NCBI RefSeq assembly: GCF_016623495.1
Contig: NZ_JAEHHL010000003.1
Span: forward strand, 1-64,000
Direction of reading: 5' to 3'
Length of the DNA stretch: 64,000 nucleotides
DNA from: Thermohalobaculum xanthum
GTDB taxonomy: Bacteria; Pseudomonadota; Alphaproteobacteria; Rhodobacterales; Rhodobacteraceae
In this document: positions 44,896 to 53,832 of the stretch, in pieces
Layout: every line of letters starts with the position of its first letter
Position numbering within the stretch: position 1 is the stretch's first letter
Notes under the pieces: generated by a model
Databases searched by the model: none
What the model was told of the DNA's origin: nothing
What the model saw: the letters and a program-made list of their open reading frames with translations, nothing else
Position numbers and translations under genes: made by a program

Positions 44896-45264
44896 TCAGT
44901 CGCGTTCGGGGTAAAGCTCGAACGTCCGACCGTCGATCCGGATGCGCTCGGCCTTCATGACGCGCTCGGACACGTTGGCCGAAGGCTCGCCGATGAAGGT
45001 CGCCTCGACCCCTGGCGCGAGATCGCTGTCCGCGAGGCCCGCACGCTCGTTGCGCCACGGCTGTCCGACCTCGACGGTCCAGACCTCGTCCTCCGCCTTC
45101 ACCTGGAGGAGGCCATGCGGGTTCCCGAGCTTCGCTTCGATGATGACACCGGTCAGCTCGATGTTGTTGCCCGTCGTCCAGCGCCATCCGTGATGCGCGA
45201 GCGCGGGCACCGACACCGCGACCGCCAGCGCGAGGCCGATCGAAGCCATCGTGATGCGCCACAT
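44896..45264 (-). CDS. exported DUF6152-like protein
   Basis: A 122-residue periplasmic protein. A signal peptide (about 1-23, VPALAHHGW) is followed by an OB-like beta domain (NIELTGVIIEAKLGNPHGLL, AEDEVWTVEVGQPWRNERAG). The N-terminal HHGW just after cleavage and the NPHG turn match the DUF6152 family. It is likely co-transcribed with the membrane protein 8 bp downstream, as part of an uncharacterised envelope or metal-related pair. Confidence 0.75.
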   Translation of the reverse strand: MWRITMASIGLALAVAVSVPALAHHGWRWTTGNNIELTGVIIEAKLGNPHGLLQVKAEDEVWTVEVGQPWRNERAGLADSDLAPGVEATFIGEPSANVSERVMKAERIRIDGRTFELYPERD

Positions 45265-45429
45265 TTCGTGTCTCCCTCATGCCAGCCCTGGCTCCACATT
45301 AATCTAGGTTCGATCGCCGGCCGCGCCATAGTACCCGGAGAATGCGAAAGCCTCTGGGACACGCTTCTGGCTGATCGGGCACGGGCCGGGCGACACGGCA
45401 CGACCCCGTTCGAGCGGCGGTGCGCGCGG

Positions 45430-45528
45430 TCAGGGATCGGGGCTCGGCCGCGTCGCGAGCCAGATGAGAAACCCGAGATAGGCAAACACCGTCACATTGA
45501 GGGCCGTGTCGAGGATCTGGCCGATCAT
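45430..45528 (-). CDS. 32-residue membrane peptide coupled to the BCCT gene
   Basis: A tiny gene with start ATG at 45528 overlapping the BCCT stop in the form ATGA. It encodes 32 residues: MIGQILDTALNVTVFAYLGF, then LIWLATRPSPDP. There is one membrane helix (about 8-26), with a charged, proline-rich tail on the far side. The overlap implies translational coupling to the transporter. A role as an accessory subunit is inferred; I know no described counterpart. Confidence 0.62.
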   Translation of the reverse strand: MIGQILDTALNVTVFAYLGFLIWLATRPSPDP

Positions 45529-47009
45529 TGCTGGCGCTCCCGGTTGAGGGACCGAAACAGGCAGATTACCAGCACCGGCGTGATGAAGACGAAGGCGAGC
45601 GCCGAGACGGCGATGATCGAGCGCACAAGGGCGACGTCGCCCACCAGCACCATGGCAAGCCCAAGCGCGCCGAGGATCGCGCCCCAGATCGTGCGGATCC
45701 GCACGGACGGGTTCTCGTCTCCGCCGGTCGCAAACATCGCCAGGACGAAGGCCGCGCTGACGACGCTGGTCACGACGAACAGGAAAGCCGCAACGATCGT
45801 CGCTGTCCGGGTGAGGCCGGCCAGGGGGAATCGTTCGAGCAGCGAGAATGTCGTCGCGTCGAGGTTCGCGCGGTTCACCTCGGCGAGCGTGCCCTGCTCC
45901 TGGAACGCATCGAAGAAACCGAGCCCTCCGAACACCCCGAACCATATGATCGAGAACAGCGTCGGCGCCACGATGACGCCCGCCAGGAACTCGCGGATCG
46001 TGCGCCCACGCGAGATCCGCGCGATGAACACGCCGACGAAGGGCGACCAGGCGAGCCACCAGATCATGTAGTTGAGGGTCCATCCCTGGAACCAGTCGAC
46101 GACCTCGCGCTCGAAGAACTCGGCCGTGGAGAACCCGGCCGGCAACATCCCGAACAAGTACCTTCCGAACCCCGAGACGATCGTGTTCATCAGGTACGAC
46201 GTCGGACCGACGACGAGCAGATACCCCGTGAGGCCAATCGCGATCAGCATCGCGAGGTTCGAGAGCTTCGCCATGCCGTCGCCGAGGTCGCGTCTCAGCG
46301 GTAGCGCAAAGGCGGCGCAGATCGCGACGAAGACCGGGATCGTCAATGCATCCGGGCTCTCCAGCCCGATCAGCCCCGCCAACCCGGCCTGAACCTGGAA
46401 GACCCCCATCGCGAGCGATCCGGCAAGCCCGACGGCGATGGCGACGATCGCGAACAGATCGAAGACCCATCCGAGGCCTCGTGTCCACGGCCGGTCGCCG
46501 ACGGCATCGATCAGCGGAGCGCTGAGCAGCAGCGGTTGCCCACGCCGAAAGGCGAAGAAGGCGATGACAAGGCCGACCAGCCCGTAGATCGCCCAGGCAT
46601 GGAAGCCCCAGTTCAGATAGGTGACGAAAAGCGCAAGGCCGGCGGCGCGCGGCTCGGGCACGTGCTTGCGGATCTCGTCGAAATGGGTCAGCGGCTCGGC
46701 GGTGCCATAGAACAGCAGCCCGACCCCCATCCCGGCGGCGAACAGCATCGCGATCCACGCCGGCGTGGAGAACTCGGGCTCGGCGTCGTCCGGCCCGAGG
46801 CGCACGCGTCCCATGGGCGAGAACGCGAGGTAGATCGCGGCGAAGAGCAGGCCGCTCGCCTCGAGCATGATGAACCAGCCGCGGCTGTCGAACTGCACGG
46901 CCACCACCGATTGCGCGAGAACCCCCAGGCCGCTCGGATCGAGGATGCCCCATGCGGCGATCAGGCCGCTGAGCGCGAGTGCAACAATCAGGAGCGGATT
47001 GGCTGTCAT
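45525..47009 (-). CDS. BCCT-family transporter (betaine/choline/carnitine type)
   Basis: A 494-residue inner-membrane carrier with 12 helices. Family signatures are GMGVGLLFYGTAEPLTHF (about 93-110), FHAWAIYGLVGL and the signature loop WTLNYMIWWLAWSPFVGVFI (about 306-325) with ARISRGRTIREF after it. The tryptophan box that binds trimethylammonium groups (WWLAW) is intact. The glycine-rich helix GMGVGLLF points toward a proton- or sodium-coupled betaine/choline carrier. It overlaps the 32-residue gene by 4 bp downstream. Osmoprotectant uptake is inferred. Confidence 0.9.
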   Translation of the reverse strand: MTANPLLIVALALSGLIAAWGILDPSGLGVLAQSVVAVQFDSRGWFIMLEASGLLFAAIYLAFSPMGRVRLGPDDAEPEFSTPAWIAMLFAAGMGVGLLFYGTAEPLTHFDEIRKHVPEPRAAGLALFVTYLNWGFHAWAIYGLVGLVIAFFAFRRGQPLLLSAPLIDAVGDRPWTRGLGWVFDLFAIVAIAVGLAGSLAMGVFQVQAGLAGLIGLESPDALTIPVFVAICAAFALPLRRDLGDGMAKLSNLAMLIAIGLTGYLLVVGPTSYLMNTIVSGFGRYLFGMLPAGFSTAEFFEREVVDWFQGWTLNYMIWWLAWSPFVGVFIARISRGRTIREFLAGVIVAPTLFSIIWFGVFGGLGFFDAFQEQGTLAEVNRANLDATTFSLLERFPLAGLTRTATIVAAFLFVVTSVVSAAFVLAMFATGGDENPSVRIRTIWGAILGALGLAMVLVGDVALVRSIIAVSALAFVFITPVLVICLFRSLNRERQQ

Positions 47010-47172
47010 GCGGGCTTGCCCTTTTCTGCCGCAGAAGTGCAGGTGCCCGGTTTCGGCACGTCGTTGCCATCCAGCTTGCTGTCACCACGCGCGGGTGAGC
47101 AACCGAACACTGACAAACCCCGACATGATGTCGCGGCCGGGCGGCGGATGGGCGCGCGCGCCCGCAAGCACC

Positions 47173-48474
47173 TCATCGGCGCGCGGCGATCGCAGCCTGT
47201 GACCCGGCTTCGGATGGCGTGCGCACCGTGAACCCCGGCGGGTAGGATTGCCAAAGCGCGTTCCCCGAGACGAGATCCCCACCGAGGTCGAAGAGCGCGC
47301 GCATGAACACCGGGTCGAAGCGCTCCTCGGGCTCGAGCCGGAAGCTCTCGGGGATCCAGGCGTAGTGAACCGCGATCTCGTCACGCGTCGCGATCGAGTG
47401 AACCTTGTAGAGATCCCCGACGGCCTGCGCGTACCAGAGCGCGTCGATCGACGCGCCCGCGATCTCGTGCGTGCGTGCCGCGACCGTCTTCGGCGGCGGC
47501 GTCACCGCTCCGTTGACGATCAGATAGAGCTCCCGGTCCATGTCGAAGCCCACAAGGTCCTGCATCATGAAATGCGGGATCTGGGGCGAGAGCGCGTTGA
47601 CCTGCGAGGTCACGCCGCCGTCGACATGCATCTCCTCGAAGGTCTCGCCGCCCGCCTCGACCTCGAAGAATGCGGGAGGAAACGCCATCGGAATCGCGGC
47701 GGAGGCCACGATCACCTCGTGGAAGAGCTCGAGCGCCCCCGGCTTTCCCGAGGCCGCGATAGCGCCCATGTTCCAGATGACCGAGCGCCCGGCATCGATG
47801 TTTGTCGTGCCGACAAGAAGCAGTCGGCCGCGGCGATGTTCCTCGCCAACCTCGTCGAGAAATGCCGGCGTGACGTAGCGCGCGATCTTCTCGCGCAGCG
47901 GCGCCGTGTCGAGCAGCGATGCGCCGGAGACGACGCCCGAGAAGATCCTTCGCTCGACCAGATCCTCGGTCGAGAAGGTGGTGTAGATCTCGGTGAGCAC
48001 ATTGTCATAGCGCGGTCCAAGAAAGGCGAAGGGCGCGATGATCGCGCCCGTGCTGATGCCCGTCACCGCGTCGAACTCGGGCCGCGTGCCAAGCCGGCTC
48101 CATTCGGTCAGGATGCCCGCCGCGAAGGCGCCATACTGACCACCGCCGGAAATCGCGAGATAGCGAAGGCGCGGCGTCTTGCCGGCCGCAGCCACGGCGC
48201 CGAAGCGCTCGCGGAGGATCTCGGCCCGCGCAAGCATCATGCGCTCCACCTCCTCGGGCTCGTTGTAGTCGCCCCAGAGGCGGACACCATGAAACCCGAC
48301 AGGCTCGACCACCTCGATCAGATCGTTCGGGACGGGGTTACGCTGGCGCGCGGCGCCGCAACCGGCAAGCGAAACGCAGGCGATCAACACAAGGCCCAGA
48401 GAGATCGACGACTTGACGGCACGGCTGGACAGGGCGCCGCGGGCGAATGCATCTGCACACGCCCAGAGACCCAT
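47173..48474 (-). CDS. patatin-like phospholipase lipoprotein
   Basis: A 433-residue lipoprotein lipase. The N-terminal signal ends in lipobox LAGC (about 36-39). The patatin domain shows the oxyanion loop SGGGQYGAFAAG, the nucleophile elbow GISTGA (G-x-S-x-G) and the D-G-G motif (HVDGGVTSQ). Together these give the Ser-Asp dyad. ATG at 48474 is taken as the start; upstream codons are poorly composed. It would hydrolyse acyl esters at the membrane. It is encoded upstream of the BCCT gene on the same strand with a 163-bp gap. Confidence 0.87.
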   Translation of the reverse strand: MGLWACADAFARGALSSRAVKSSISLGLVLIACVSLAGCGAARQRNPVPNDLIEVVEPVGFHGVRLWGDYNEPEEVERMMLARAEILRERFGAVAAAGKTPRLRYLAISGGGQYGAFAAGILTEWSRLGTRPEFDAVTGISTGAIIAPFAFLGPRYDNVLTEIYTTFSTEDLVERRIFSGVVSGASLLDTAPLREKIARYVTPAFLDEVGEEHRRGRLLLVGTTNIDAGRSVIWNMGAIAASGKPGALELFHEVIVASAAIPMAFPPAFFEVEAGGETFEEMHVDGGVTSQVNALSPQIPHFMMQDLVGFDMDRELYLIVNGAVTPPPKTVAARTHEIAGASIDALWYAQAVGDLYKVHSIATRDEIAVHYAWIPESFRLEPEERFDPVFMRALFDLGGDLVSGNALWQSYPPGFTVRTPSEAGSQAAIAARR

Positions 48475-49164
48475 TTCGGCAGGCGTGGCGCACCGTTCCG
48501 CATCGCGCGCATTGCGCAGTTCTCGGGGCTGGCCGGCGAACGCCTGGCGACAATCGTGATGTTCGACCATGACGACCTCCCGGCCTCACTCAACCAGATT
48601 CGGCTCGACCAAGCCATCCGCCCACGGCGCGGCTCACGATCGCCGACGCGACCGGAACGGTTGGGCCGCCCTCCCGGAAGCCGGGCCCATGCCATCTGCC
48701 GACGGGAAGCGTAACGACGCCGCGTCAGCGCTGCGAGATCCGGTCATCAACGCATCACGTCCGCGTTCTCCGATCAGCGCCAAGCGCCGCCTGCGGGCTA
48801 GAACCGGCTTCCGCAGTGATCAACGACCTCTCCGACGCGCTCGCGGAAAAATCGGTGCTCGCGGGGCATTCACGATCTCATGCGTGTTGCGGAAGATTGA
48901 CGCCGCACAAAGAGCATGACGCACTGGAACCTGGGTTTCACCACATCGCATGGAGGCGTCCCTCCGAGCGAACCGAGAGGCGGTGCATCGCGATGGCGTT
49001 TTCGAGGGCTGAATCGATGCCGAAGACCGGCTGGCGGGGCCGCTTGCGGCTCGCGGCCGGAGCCCAGGTTCATGCCGCGTCGCGCCAGCCCTGCTCGCGG
49101 AGTCGGCCGGCGCGTCGTTACCCGCCTCGTCATTGGGCTGCGATCGGAACGGGAGGATGAAATC
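48475..49164. other. intergenic region, no gene seen
   Basis: The 690 bp between divergent patatin and MORN genes. Frames in both directions have unnatural composition. It ends with GGGAGGATGAAATC, the ribosome-binding site for the MORN gene. Confidence 0.4.
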
Positions 49165-50010
49165 ATGAAGCTGGCAAGATCGGTGGCTGCCGCCTCGGCA
49201 GCGGCGCTGGTAGCGATGGGGCCCGGCCTTGCCGCTGCCTCCGACGGCGAATGGATGAAGGACCGGATCAGCGGCTGCGAGGTCTGGAGCGTCGAGCCGC
49301 CCACGCCCGAGGAGGGCGTCTCATGGTCGGGAAGTTGCCCGGACGGGAAGGCGTCCGGCAGCGGCGTCCTCGTATTCTGGGACGGCGAGGGCCTCCACGG
49401 TCGCTATGTCGGCGAGCTTGAAGGCGGCAAGCTCTCGGGCGAAGGGCGGCTCTACCTTCGCGCCGAGCAGGGTGGCTTCAACGAGTTCATCGGTCGCTTC
49501 GAGGATGGAAAGCCCGTCGGCAAGGGCTTCCTGCGGACCGCCGGTGGCGCGCGCTTCATGGGCGAGCTGATCGACGGCATCGATCACGGAAAGGGCGTCG
49601 TCGTCCTTCCCAACGGATGGGTCCTGAAAGGCGAGTTCAAGGACGGCAAGGGCGTCGGCACCATTGTCGTCGACTACTTCGCCGAGGACGGCGAGCGGTA
49701 TGTCGGCCAGGCCGAGAATGGCAAGCGCCACGGATTCGGCATCCTCACCGCGGCCGACGAAGATTTCTACGCCGGGCAGTTCGTCGACGGCGTCCCGGAC
49801 GGCCAGGGCATCTACAAAGGGGCCGGCGGCGAGCGCTACGCGGGCGATTTCGCGGGCGGGAAGCGCAATGGCTTCGGCACTTCGGTCGATGCGGACGGAA
49901 ACGTGGTCCAGGGACGCTTCATCAATGGCGAGCCGGACGGCATGATCCTCGTGACCGAACCCGACGGAACCCAGACCGTAACCGAATGGAAGGCCGGAGG
50001 CACACAATGA
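49165..50010 (+). CDS. exported MORN-repeat protein
   Basis: A 281-residue exported protein with a signal peptide (about 1-25, GLAAAS). About eight MORN-type repeats follow (G-x-Y-x-G-x-x-x-x-G-K-x-x-G-x-G), for example GRYVGELEGGKLSGEGRLYL, ERYVGQAENGKRHGFGIL, FYAGQFVDGVPDGQGIYKG and ERYAGDFAGGKRNGFGTSV. Two cysteines near the N terminus (about 33 and 53) may form a disulfide. MORN repeats bind phospholipid or protein partners. The stop overlaps the next gene's start (ATGA). Confidence 0.85.
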   Translation: MKLARSVAAASAAALVAMGPGLAAASDGEWMKDRISGCEVWSVEPPTPEEGVSWSGSCPDGKASGSGVLVFWDGEGLHGRYVGELEGGKLSGEGRLYLRAEQGGFNEFIGRFEDGKPVGKGFLRTAGGARFMGELIDGIDHGKGVVVLPNGWVLKGEFKDGKGVGTIVVDYFAEDGERYVGQAENGKRHGFGILTAADEDFYAGQFVDGVPDGQGIYKGAGGERYAGDFAGGKRNGFGTSVDADGNVVQGRFINGEPDGMILVTEPDGTQTVTEWKAGGTQ

Positions 50011-50246
50011 CCCCCAAGCCAGTCAGAACAGCAGTCACGATGTTCGGCGCGCTCGCCGTGGTCGTCCTCGCGCTGGCCGCGATGCCGCACGATGCCGCCG
50101 CGGGGCCCGTCTCGAAGGGCGCAACCTGGGGCGCCGTCGGGGGCGCGGTGATCGGCGGCGTTGCTGGCGGCAGGCCTTTGGCCGGCGCGGCCGCGGGGGC
50201 AGCAACGGGCGCGATCATCGGCCAGGTTCACAAGAAGACGAAATGA
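50007..50246 (+). CDS. glycine-zipper membrane protein
   Basis: A 79-residue protein. A signal-like helix (TMFGALAVVVLALAAMPHDA) is followed by a glycine-zipper block (GATWGAVGGAVIGGVAGG, AGAAAGAATGAIIGQ) and a basic end (HKKTK). Glycine zippers oligomerise in membranes, as in OmpA/SlyB-like or 17-kDa antigens. ATG at 50007 overlaps the MORN stop by 4 bp, so translation is coupled. Confidence 0.75.
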   Translation: MTPKPVRTAVTMFGALAVVVLALAAMPHDAAAGPVSKGATWGAVGGAVIGGVAGGRPLAGAAAGAATGAIIGQVHKKTK

Positions 50247-50256
50247 CCCCGCCGAG

Positions 50257-50279
50257 GCACCCGCGAGCGCGGGTGCTTC
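50257..50279 (+). terminator. hairpin after the MORN/zipper operon
   Basis: The stem GCACCCGC (50257-50264) pairs with GCGGGTGC (50269-50276) around loop GAGC and is followed only by TTC. It is a plausible but weak terminator, placed 10 bp after the last gene. Confidence 0.45.
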
Positions 50280-50347
50280 ACGCAAGAGGCTCGTGGCATC
50301 GGGAAGTGAAACGACGCCGACCCGCGGAAGACCGCTGTTCTGTCGCC

Positions 50348-50950
50348 TTATGCCAGGCTGCCATCCGATGCGTCGAAAGTGCCGGCGCCGTTGCGCATGA
50401 CCGGCACCTGCGCATCGTCATCGTCACGCGAGCGGGCAAGAATCGAGCGAAGGTCGTCGAGATCGATGAAGTTGTCTGCCTGCCGGCGCAAGTCGTCCGC
50501 CGCCAAAGGTGGCGTCGACTGGATCGTCGAGACAACCGAGACGCGGATACCCTTTCGCTGCAGCGCGGCGACCAGCGGCGTGAACTCGCCATTGCCCGAG
50601 AAGAGAACGATGTGCGTGACGTGATCTGCCGCCGCCAGGGCGTCGACCGCAATCTCGACGTCCATGTTGCCCCTGATATGCCGCCGCCCCGTGGCGTCAA
50701 TGATCTCCTTGACGGGCTTGGTCACGAGCGTGAAGCCGTTATAGGCAAGCCAGTCCAGAAGCGGGCGGAGGGGTGAGTATTCCGCGTTGTCGACCATCAC
50801 GGTGTAGTAGAAGGCGCGAAGCAGCTTGCCGCGCCGCATGAACTCGGCCCGCAGCAACCTGAAATCCAGATCGAACCCGAGTGCCTTCGTCGCGGTGCGA
50901 AGGCTCGTGCCATCGATGAAAAGGGCGACGCGCTCATCGCGGTAAAACAT
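50348..50950 (-). CDS. NYN-domain (LabA-like) nuclease
   Basis: A 200-residue PIN-like/NYN protein. Acidic motifs fit: VALFIDGTSLRTA (N terminus), NMDVEIAVDALAA (about 94-106) and IVLFSGNGEFTPLVAAL (about 113-129). Asp at each strand end would bind the metal, but the third motif has S-G-N-G rather than the usual S-G-D-S/G-D. GGGTGAAGGC precedes ATG 50950. NYN proteins cleave RNA or act in DNA-uptake-independent RNA turnover. Confidence 0.82.
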   Translation of the reverse strand: MFYRDERVALFIDGTSLRTATKALGFDLDFRLLRAEFMRRGKLLRAFYYTVMVDNAEYSPLRPLLDWLAYNGFTLVTKPVKEIIDATGRRHIRGNMDVEIAVDALAAADHVTHIVLFSGNGEFTPLVAALQRKGIRVSVVSTIQSTPPLAADDLRRQADNFIDLDDLRSILARSRDDDDAQVPVMRNGAGTFDASDGSLA

Positions 50951-51650
50951 GCCTTCACCCGCTATCAAGGCCGTCCCGGCTCGGCGGGAGGCAAAACGTT
51001 CTCACACGCGCATTGCGGGCGGGTCGCAGGTTCTTCTTGCTTCTCAGCGCCCCGCCCGCAGCTCCGCCCCACACTCGCCGCTGCCGGCTTCTGTCAAGGC
51101 CAGCTGGCGGCCCCTCGAATGGGCTCCCTTGTTGCCGATCGGGCGGGCCCTGGGCTTGGCGGCGCGCGCCAGACTCTTGGGAGATGACGCCAATCAGGCG
51201 AAGTTGCGCTCACGAGTTGCGCGAATGCGGACGGCGCGACTGGATCCGGGCAAGCTCGCGGCAGATGCGCCAGCCGGCGAGGATTTGGTTTATCGCGTCC
51301 TGGCAATGCGCGCAGGTCACTCGCTCGACAAGGATGGTCGTCCGCGCCGATCCGGGCGGAGCCGATTGTCCGCGGCAGAGCGGCCCGATGCCCTCTGACC
51401 CAAGGTCGAGGAAGTGCACGGGCCTGGCCAACGACCGTCAGCCGCCCGGGGCGGGCAGGACGTTCCCGCCACCCGCGTAAAAGGCTGCTCTGCTGCGATC
51501 CGGCATCTCTGCCCCCCTCGCTTTGCCACTCGGGCGCGCCCAGCCTAGCGCCGCGGCGCCCCGGCGGCTTGCGCGCAGCGGCCAGAATCCTGACAATCGG
51601 CGCCACCACGGGCCGCGCCACAGCCGGCGCCACCAAAGCGGGAGCAGGCC
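50951..51650. other. intergenic region with one possible small gene
   Basis: The 700 bp between the divergent NYN gene and the AraC gene. A minus-strand frame 51210-51431 (73 residues) contains VHFLDLGSEG, LCRG and VTCAHC. This recalls small zinc-ribbon proteins of mobile DNA, but only three cysteines line up. It is left as a possible relic. Confidence 0.35.
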
Positions 51651-52670
51651 GTGACGGGGAGCGCACCGCAACACGACGCCGTTTGGATCCGGCAGTTGGC
51701 AGCCGAACTGCAGCGCGCCGGATGCGCCGCTGACCAGATCCTCGGGCAAGCGGGAGTGGATCGGCAAAAGATCGCCGCCGACGGGGCCCGGTTGCCGTTC
51801 TCGAAACACGCCGCCGTCTTCGAGCTTGCCGCGGAGGCGATGCAGGATCCGTGTCTCGGCCTCAATTTCGGCCGCAGTCGCGACACCCGCGATGCCGGCC
51901 TGATCGGGTATGTGGGCCTCGCGTCGCCGAGCCTCGTCGACGCCCTCAAGAACCTCGCTCGCTACCGCAGGGTTTTCAGCGACGCCGCCGAGATGGATGT
52001 CTCCGACCTGCTCACGGACGGATCGATGCGCTGGTGGTTCCATGGATCGGGCGTATCGGGCGCAAGGCAGTGCGTGGAATTCTCGGCCGCCAACCTGCTG
52101 CGCGCCGTGCGCGGCCTTGTGGGAGAGCCGATCACCCCACTGCAGGTCAGCTTCGTCCATCCCAGGAGGGACGGGCGCGCCGACTTCGAGGCGTTTTTCG
52201 GCTGCAAGGTCGTCTTCGGCGCCGCCGAGAACGTCATCGTGCTGCGAAAGGCCGACCTTGCGCGCCCGATCCGCTCGGCCGACGACCGCCTCTTGGCGCT
52301 GTTGTTGCGCTATTGCGAGGAGGTGCTGTCCAGGCATTCCGCCCCCCCGCCTGCCCTTGTCGAGCGGGTCGAGCGCATGATCGCCGACCGCCTCAGCAAG
52401 GGCGAGGCGCGGCTTGCCACGGTCGCCGCCGCATGCGGCATGAGCACGCGCTCGCTGACCCGCAGGCTGGCCGAGCATGGCACCTCGTTCAAGGATCTGG
52501 TCGAGAACCTGCGCCGCGAACTCGCGTTGCGCTACCTGGAGGAGACGACGCTGAGCCTGACGGAGATCGCGTTCCTGCTCGGCTACAGCGAGGTGAGCAG
52601 CTTCAATCACGCCTTCCGGCGCTGGACGGGCAAGACACCGTCCACCGTCCGCTCGCGCGTCAGGGCGTGA
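51651..52670 (+). CDS. AraC-family regulator with arabinose-binding-like N domain (OruR-like)
   Basis: A 339-residue regulator. The N-terminal 'Arabinose_bd' domain (about 15-200: IGYVGLASPSLVDALKNLAR, FSAANLLRAVRGLVGE) is typical of OruR/ArgR-like AraC proteins. The C-terminal double HTH occupies about 240-335 (RLATVAAACGMSTRSLTRRL, TLSLTEIAFLLGYSEVSSFN). The start is a GTG at 51651, behind GGGAGCAGGCC. It controls an unknown set; the divergent or nearby lipoprotein genes are candidates only by position. Confidence 0.88.
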   Translation: MTGSAPQHDAVWIRQLAAELQRAGCAADQILGQAGVDRQKIAADGARLPFSKHAAVFELAAEAMQDPCLGLNFGRSRDTRDAGLIGYVGLASPSLVDALKNLARYRRVFSDAAEMDVSDLLTDGSMRWWFHGSGVSGARQCVEFSAANLLRAVRGLVGEPITPLQVSFVHPRRDGRADFEAFFGCKVVFGAAENVIVLRKADLARPIRSADDRLLALLLRYCEEVLSRHSAPPPALVERVERMIADRLSKGEARLATVAAACGMSTRSLTRRLAEHGTSFKDLVENLRRELALRYLEETTLSLTEIAFLLGYSEVSSFNHAFRRWTGKTPSTVRSRVRA

Positions 52671-52781
52671 CTTGGAGCGCGGCTTCGGAGACACCCTGCC
52701 CGATAGCGCCCTGCTTCGACGATCCCGCATCCGGCGGACGCGTGAGGGGACCAAGCGGTGCAGTGATGCGCCTTGGGAAGG

Positions 52782-53438
52782 TCAGTTCCCGGTCTGCGTC
52801 TTGAGCAGTTCCAGCAGCGCGAGGGCCGTCAGATAGCCCGACTCGAGGCTGCGCTGGCCAACCTTCGTGGTCGTTCCACGACGCTCGAGCCCGCTTTCGC
52901 CGGAATCGGGGTTGCTGGCCTGATTCAGCGTCCGCGGGATCGGGCGCAGCATCTGCCGGCCCCAGTAGTGCTGTGCGGCGGGCAAGGTGTAGAGCAGTTG
53001 CTCGGCCGCCTTGCTCTTCTGGGTCCCGATGGCAAAGCCGCTGCCGGTGCCGTCATCGCTCCGCTCGACCGCGCGCCCGACCAGGGTGCCCTCGGCGTCG
53101 AAGACGAATGCGCCGATCGCGAACCGCGCGTCGCTCCAGGAATACCCGGCCCGCAGCGAGTAGACGCTCCCCCCGACCGACTTGCTGCTCAGCCGCCCGC
53201 TTTCGTAGAGGAACGCGTATCCGTGCGGCAACGCGGTGACGGCGGCCGGAGGCCCGAGGGCGTCGAGCACGTCAGCGTCGCTGGCCTGTCCCGCGATCAG
53301 GTCTTCGGCCGCGGCGGGAAGAGCGTCCCCGAACTCGGACCCCTCGTCCGTGAACCCCGCCGAGAACGGCAGTGCCGTGCAGGCGCTGGCGGCGGCGGCC
53401 AGCGCAAGTCCGAGCAGTGCCTTCGCAGGAGTAAGCAT
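52782..53438 (-). CDS. lipoprotein with BamE-like motif
   Basis: A 218-residue lipoprotein with lipobox ASAC (signal about 1-20, Cys20). A central segment DADVLDALGPPAAVTALPHG followed by YAFLYE matches the BamE/SmpA-type turn (V-L-x-x-L-G-x-P). A beta-rich stretch (SVGGSVYSLRAGYSWSDARF) and a C-terminal helix (TALALLELLKTQTGN) follow. It is 7 bp downstream of a smaller paralog. The envelope role is unknown. Confidence 0.72.
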   Translation of the reverse strand: MLTPAKALLGLALAAAASACTALPFSAGFTDEGSEFGDALPAAAEDLIAGQASDADVLDALGPPAAVTALPHGYAFLYESGRLSSKSVGGSVYSLRAGYSWSDARFAIGAFVFDAEGTLVGRAVERSDDGTGSGFAIGTQKSKAAEQLLYTLPAAQHYWGRQMLRPIPRTLNQASNPDSGESGLERRGTTTKVGQRSLESGYLTALALLELLKTQTGN

Positions 53439-53445
53439 GACCCGG

Positions 53446-53832
53446 TCAGGACCGCGGCAGGGCGGTCTGGCTGAAGGACGCCTTGCGGAGGACACCGCTC
53501 CGGTCGAAGAAGAAGATCGCGCGGTCATAGCGCGTCGTGCGCTTGGTCCTGTTGTAGATGATCAGTAGCAGCCGGTCGGACCGGAAGGCCTCGGTCAGGT
53601 AGTAGAAGACCGTCTCGTTCTCGAGGCTGATGATCTGCGAGGGAGGGCCGAGGGCTTCGAGGACCTCCGCCTCCGTCGTCACACCTTCGGTCACCTCGAA
53701 GCCATCGGCGCGCCAGAGGTTCTCGACGCCCGCGCTCGAATCCGTGCGCGAGCAGGCGGAGGCCAGCAGCGCAACCCCCAGAACGGCGGCGGCGCCAAGA
53801 CGCAACCATGGTTTGACATACGACCCGGACAT
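53446..53832 (-). CDS. small lipoprotein with BamE-like motif
   Basis: A 128-residue lipoprotein with signal and lipobox (ALLASAC). AEVLEALGPPSQIISLENET followed by VFYYLTEAF gives the same core as its neighbour at 52782, and IFFFDRSGVLRKASFSQTA is the last strand. AAGGGGAAAAGAC precedes ATG 53832. The two genes probably arose by duplication and are co-transcribed. Confidence 0.75.
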   Translation of the reverse strand: MSGSYVKPWLRLGAAAVLGVALLASACSRTDSSAGVENLWRADGFEVTEGVTTEAEVLEALGPPSQIISLENETVFYYLTEAFRSDRLLLIIYNRTKRTTRYDRAIFFFDRSGVLRKASFSQTALPRS

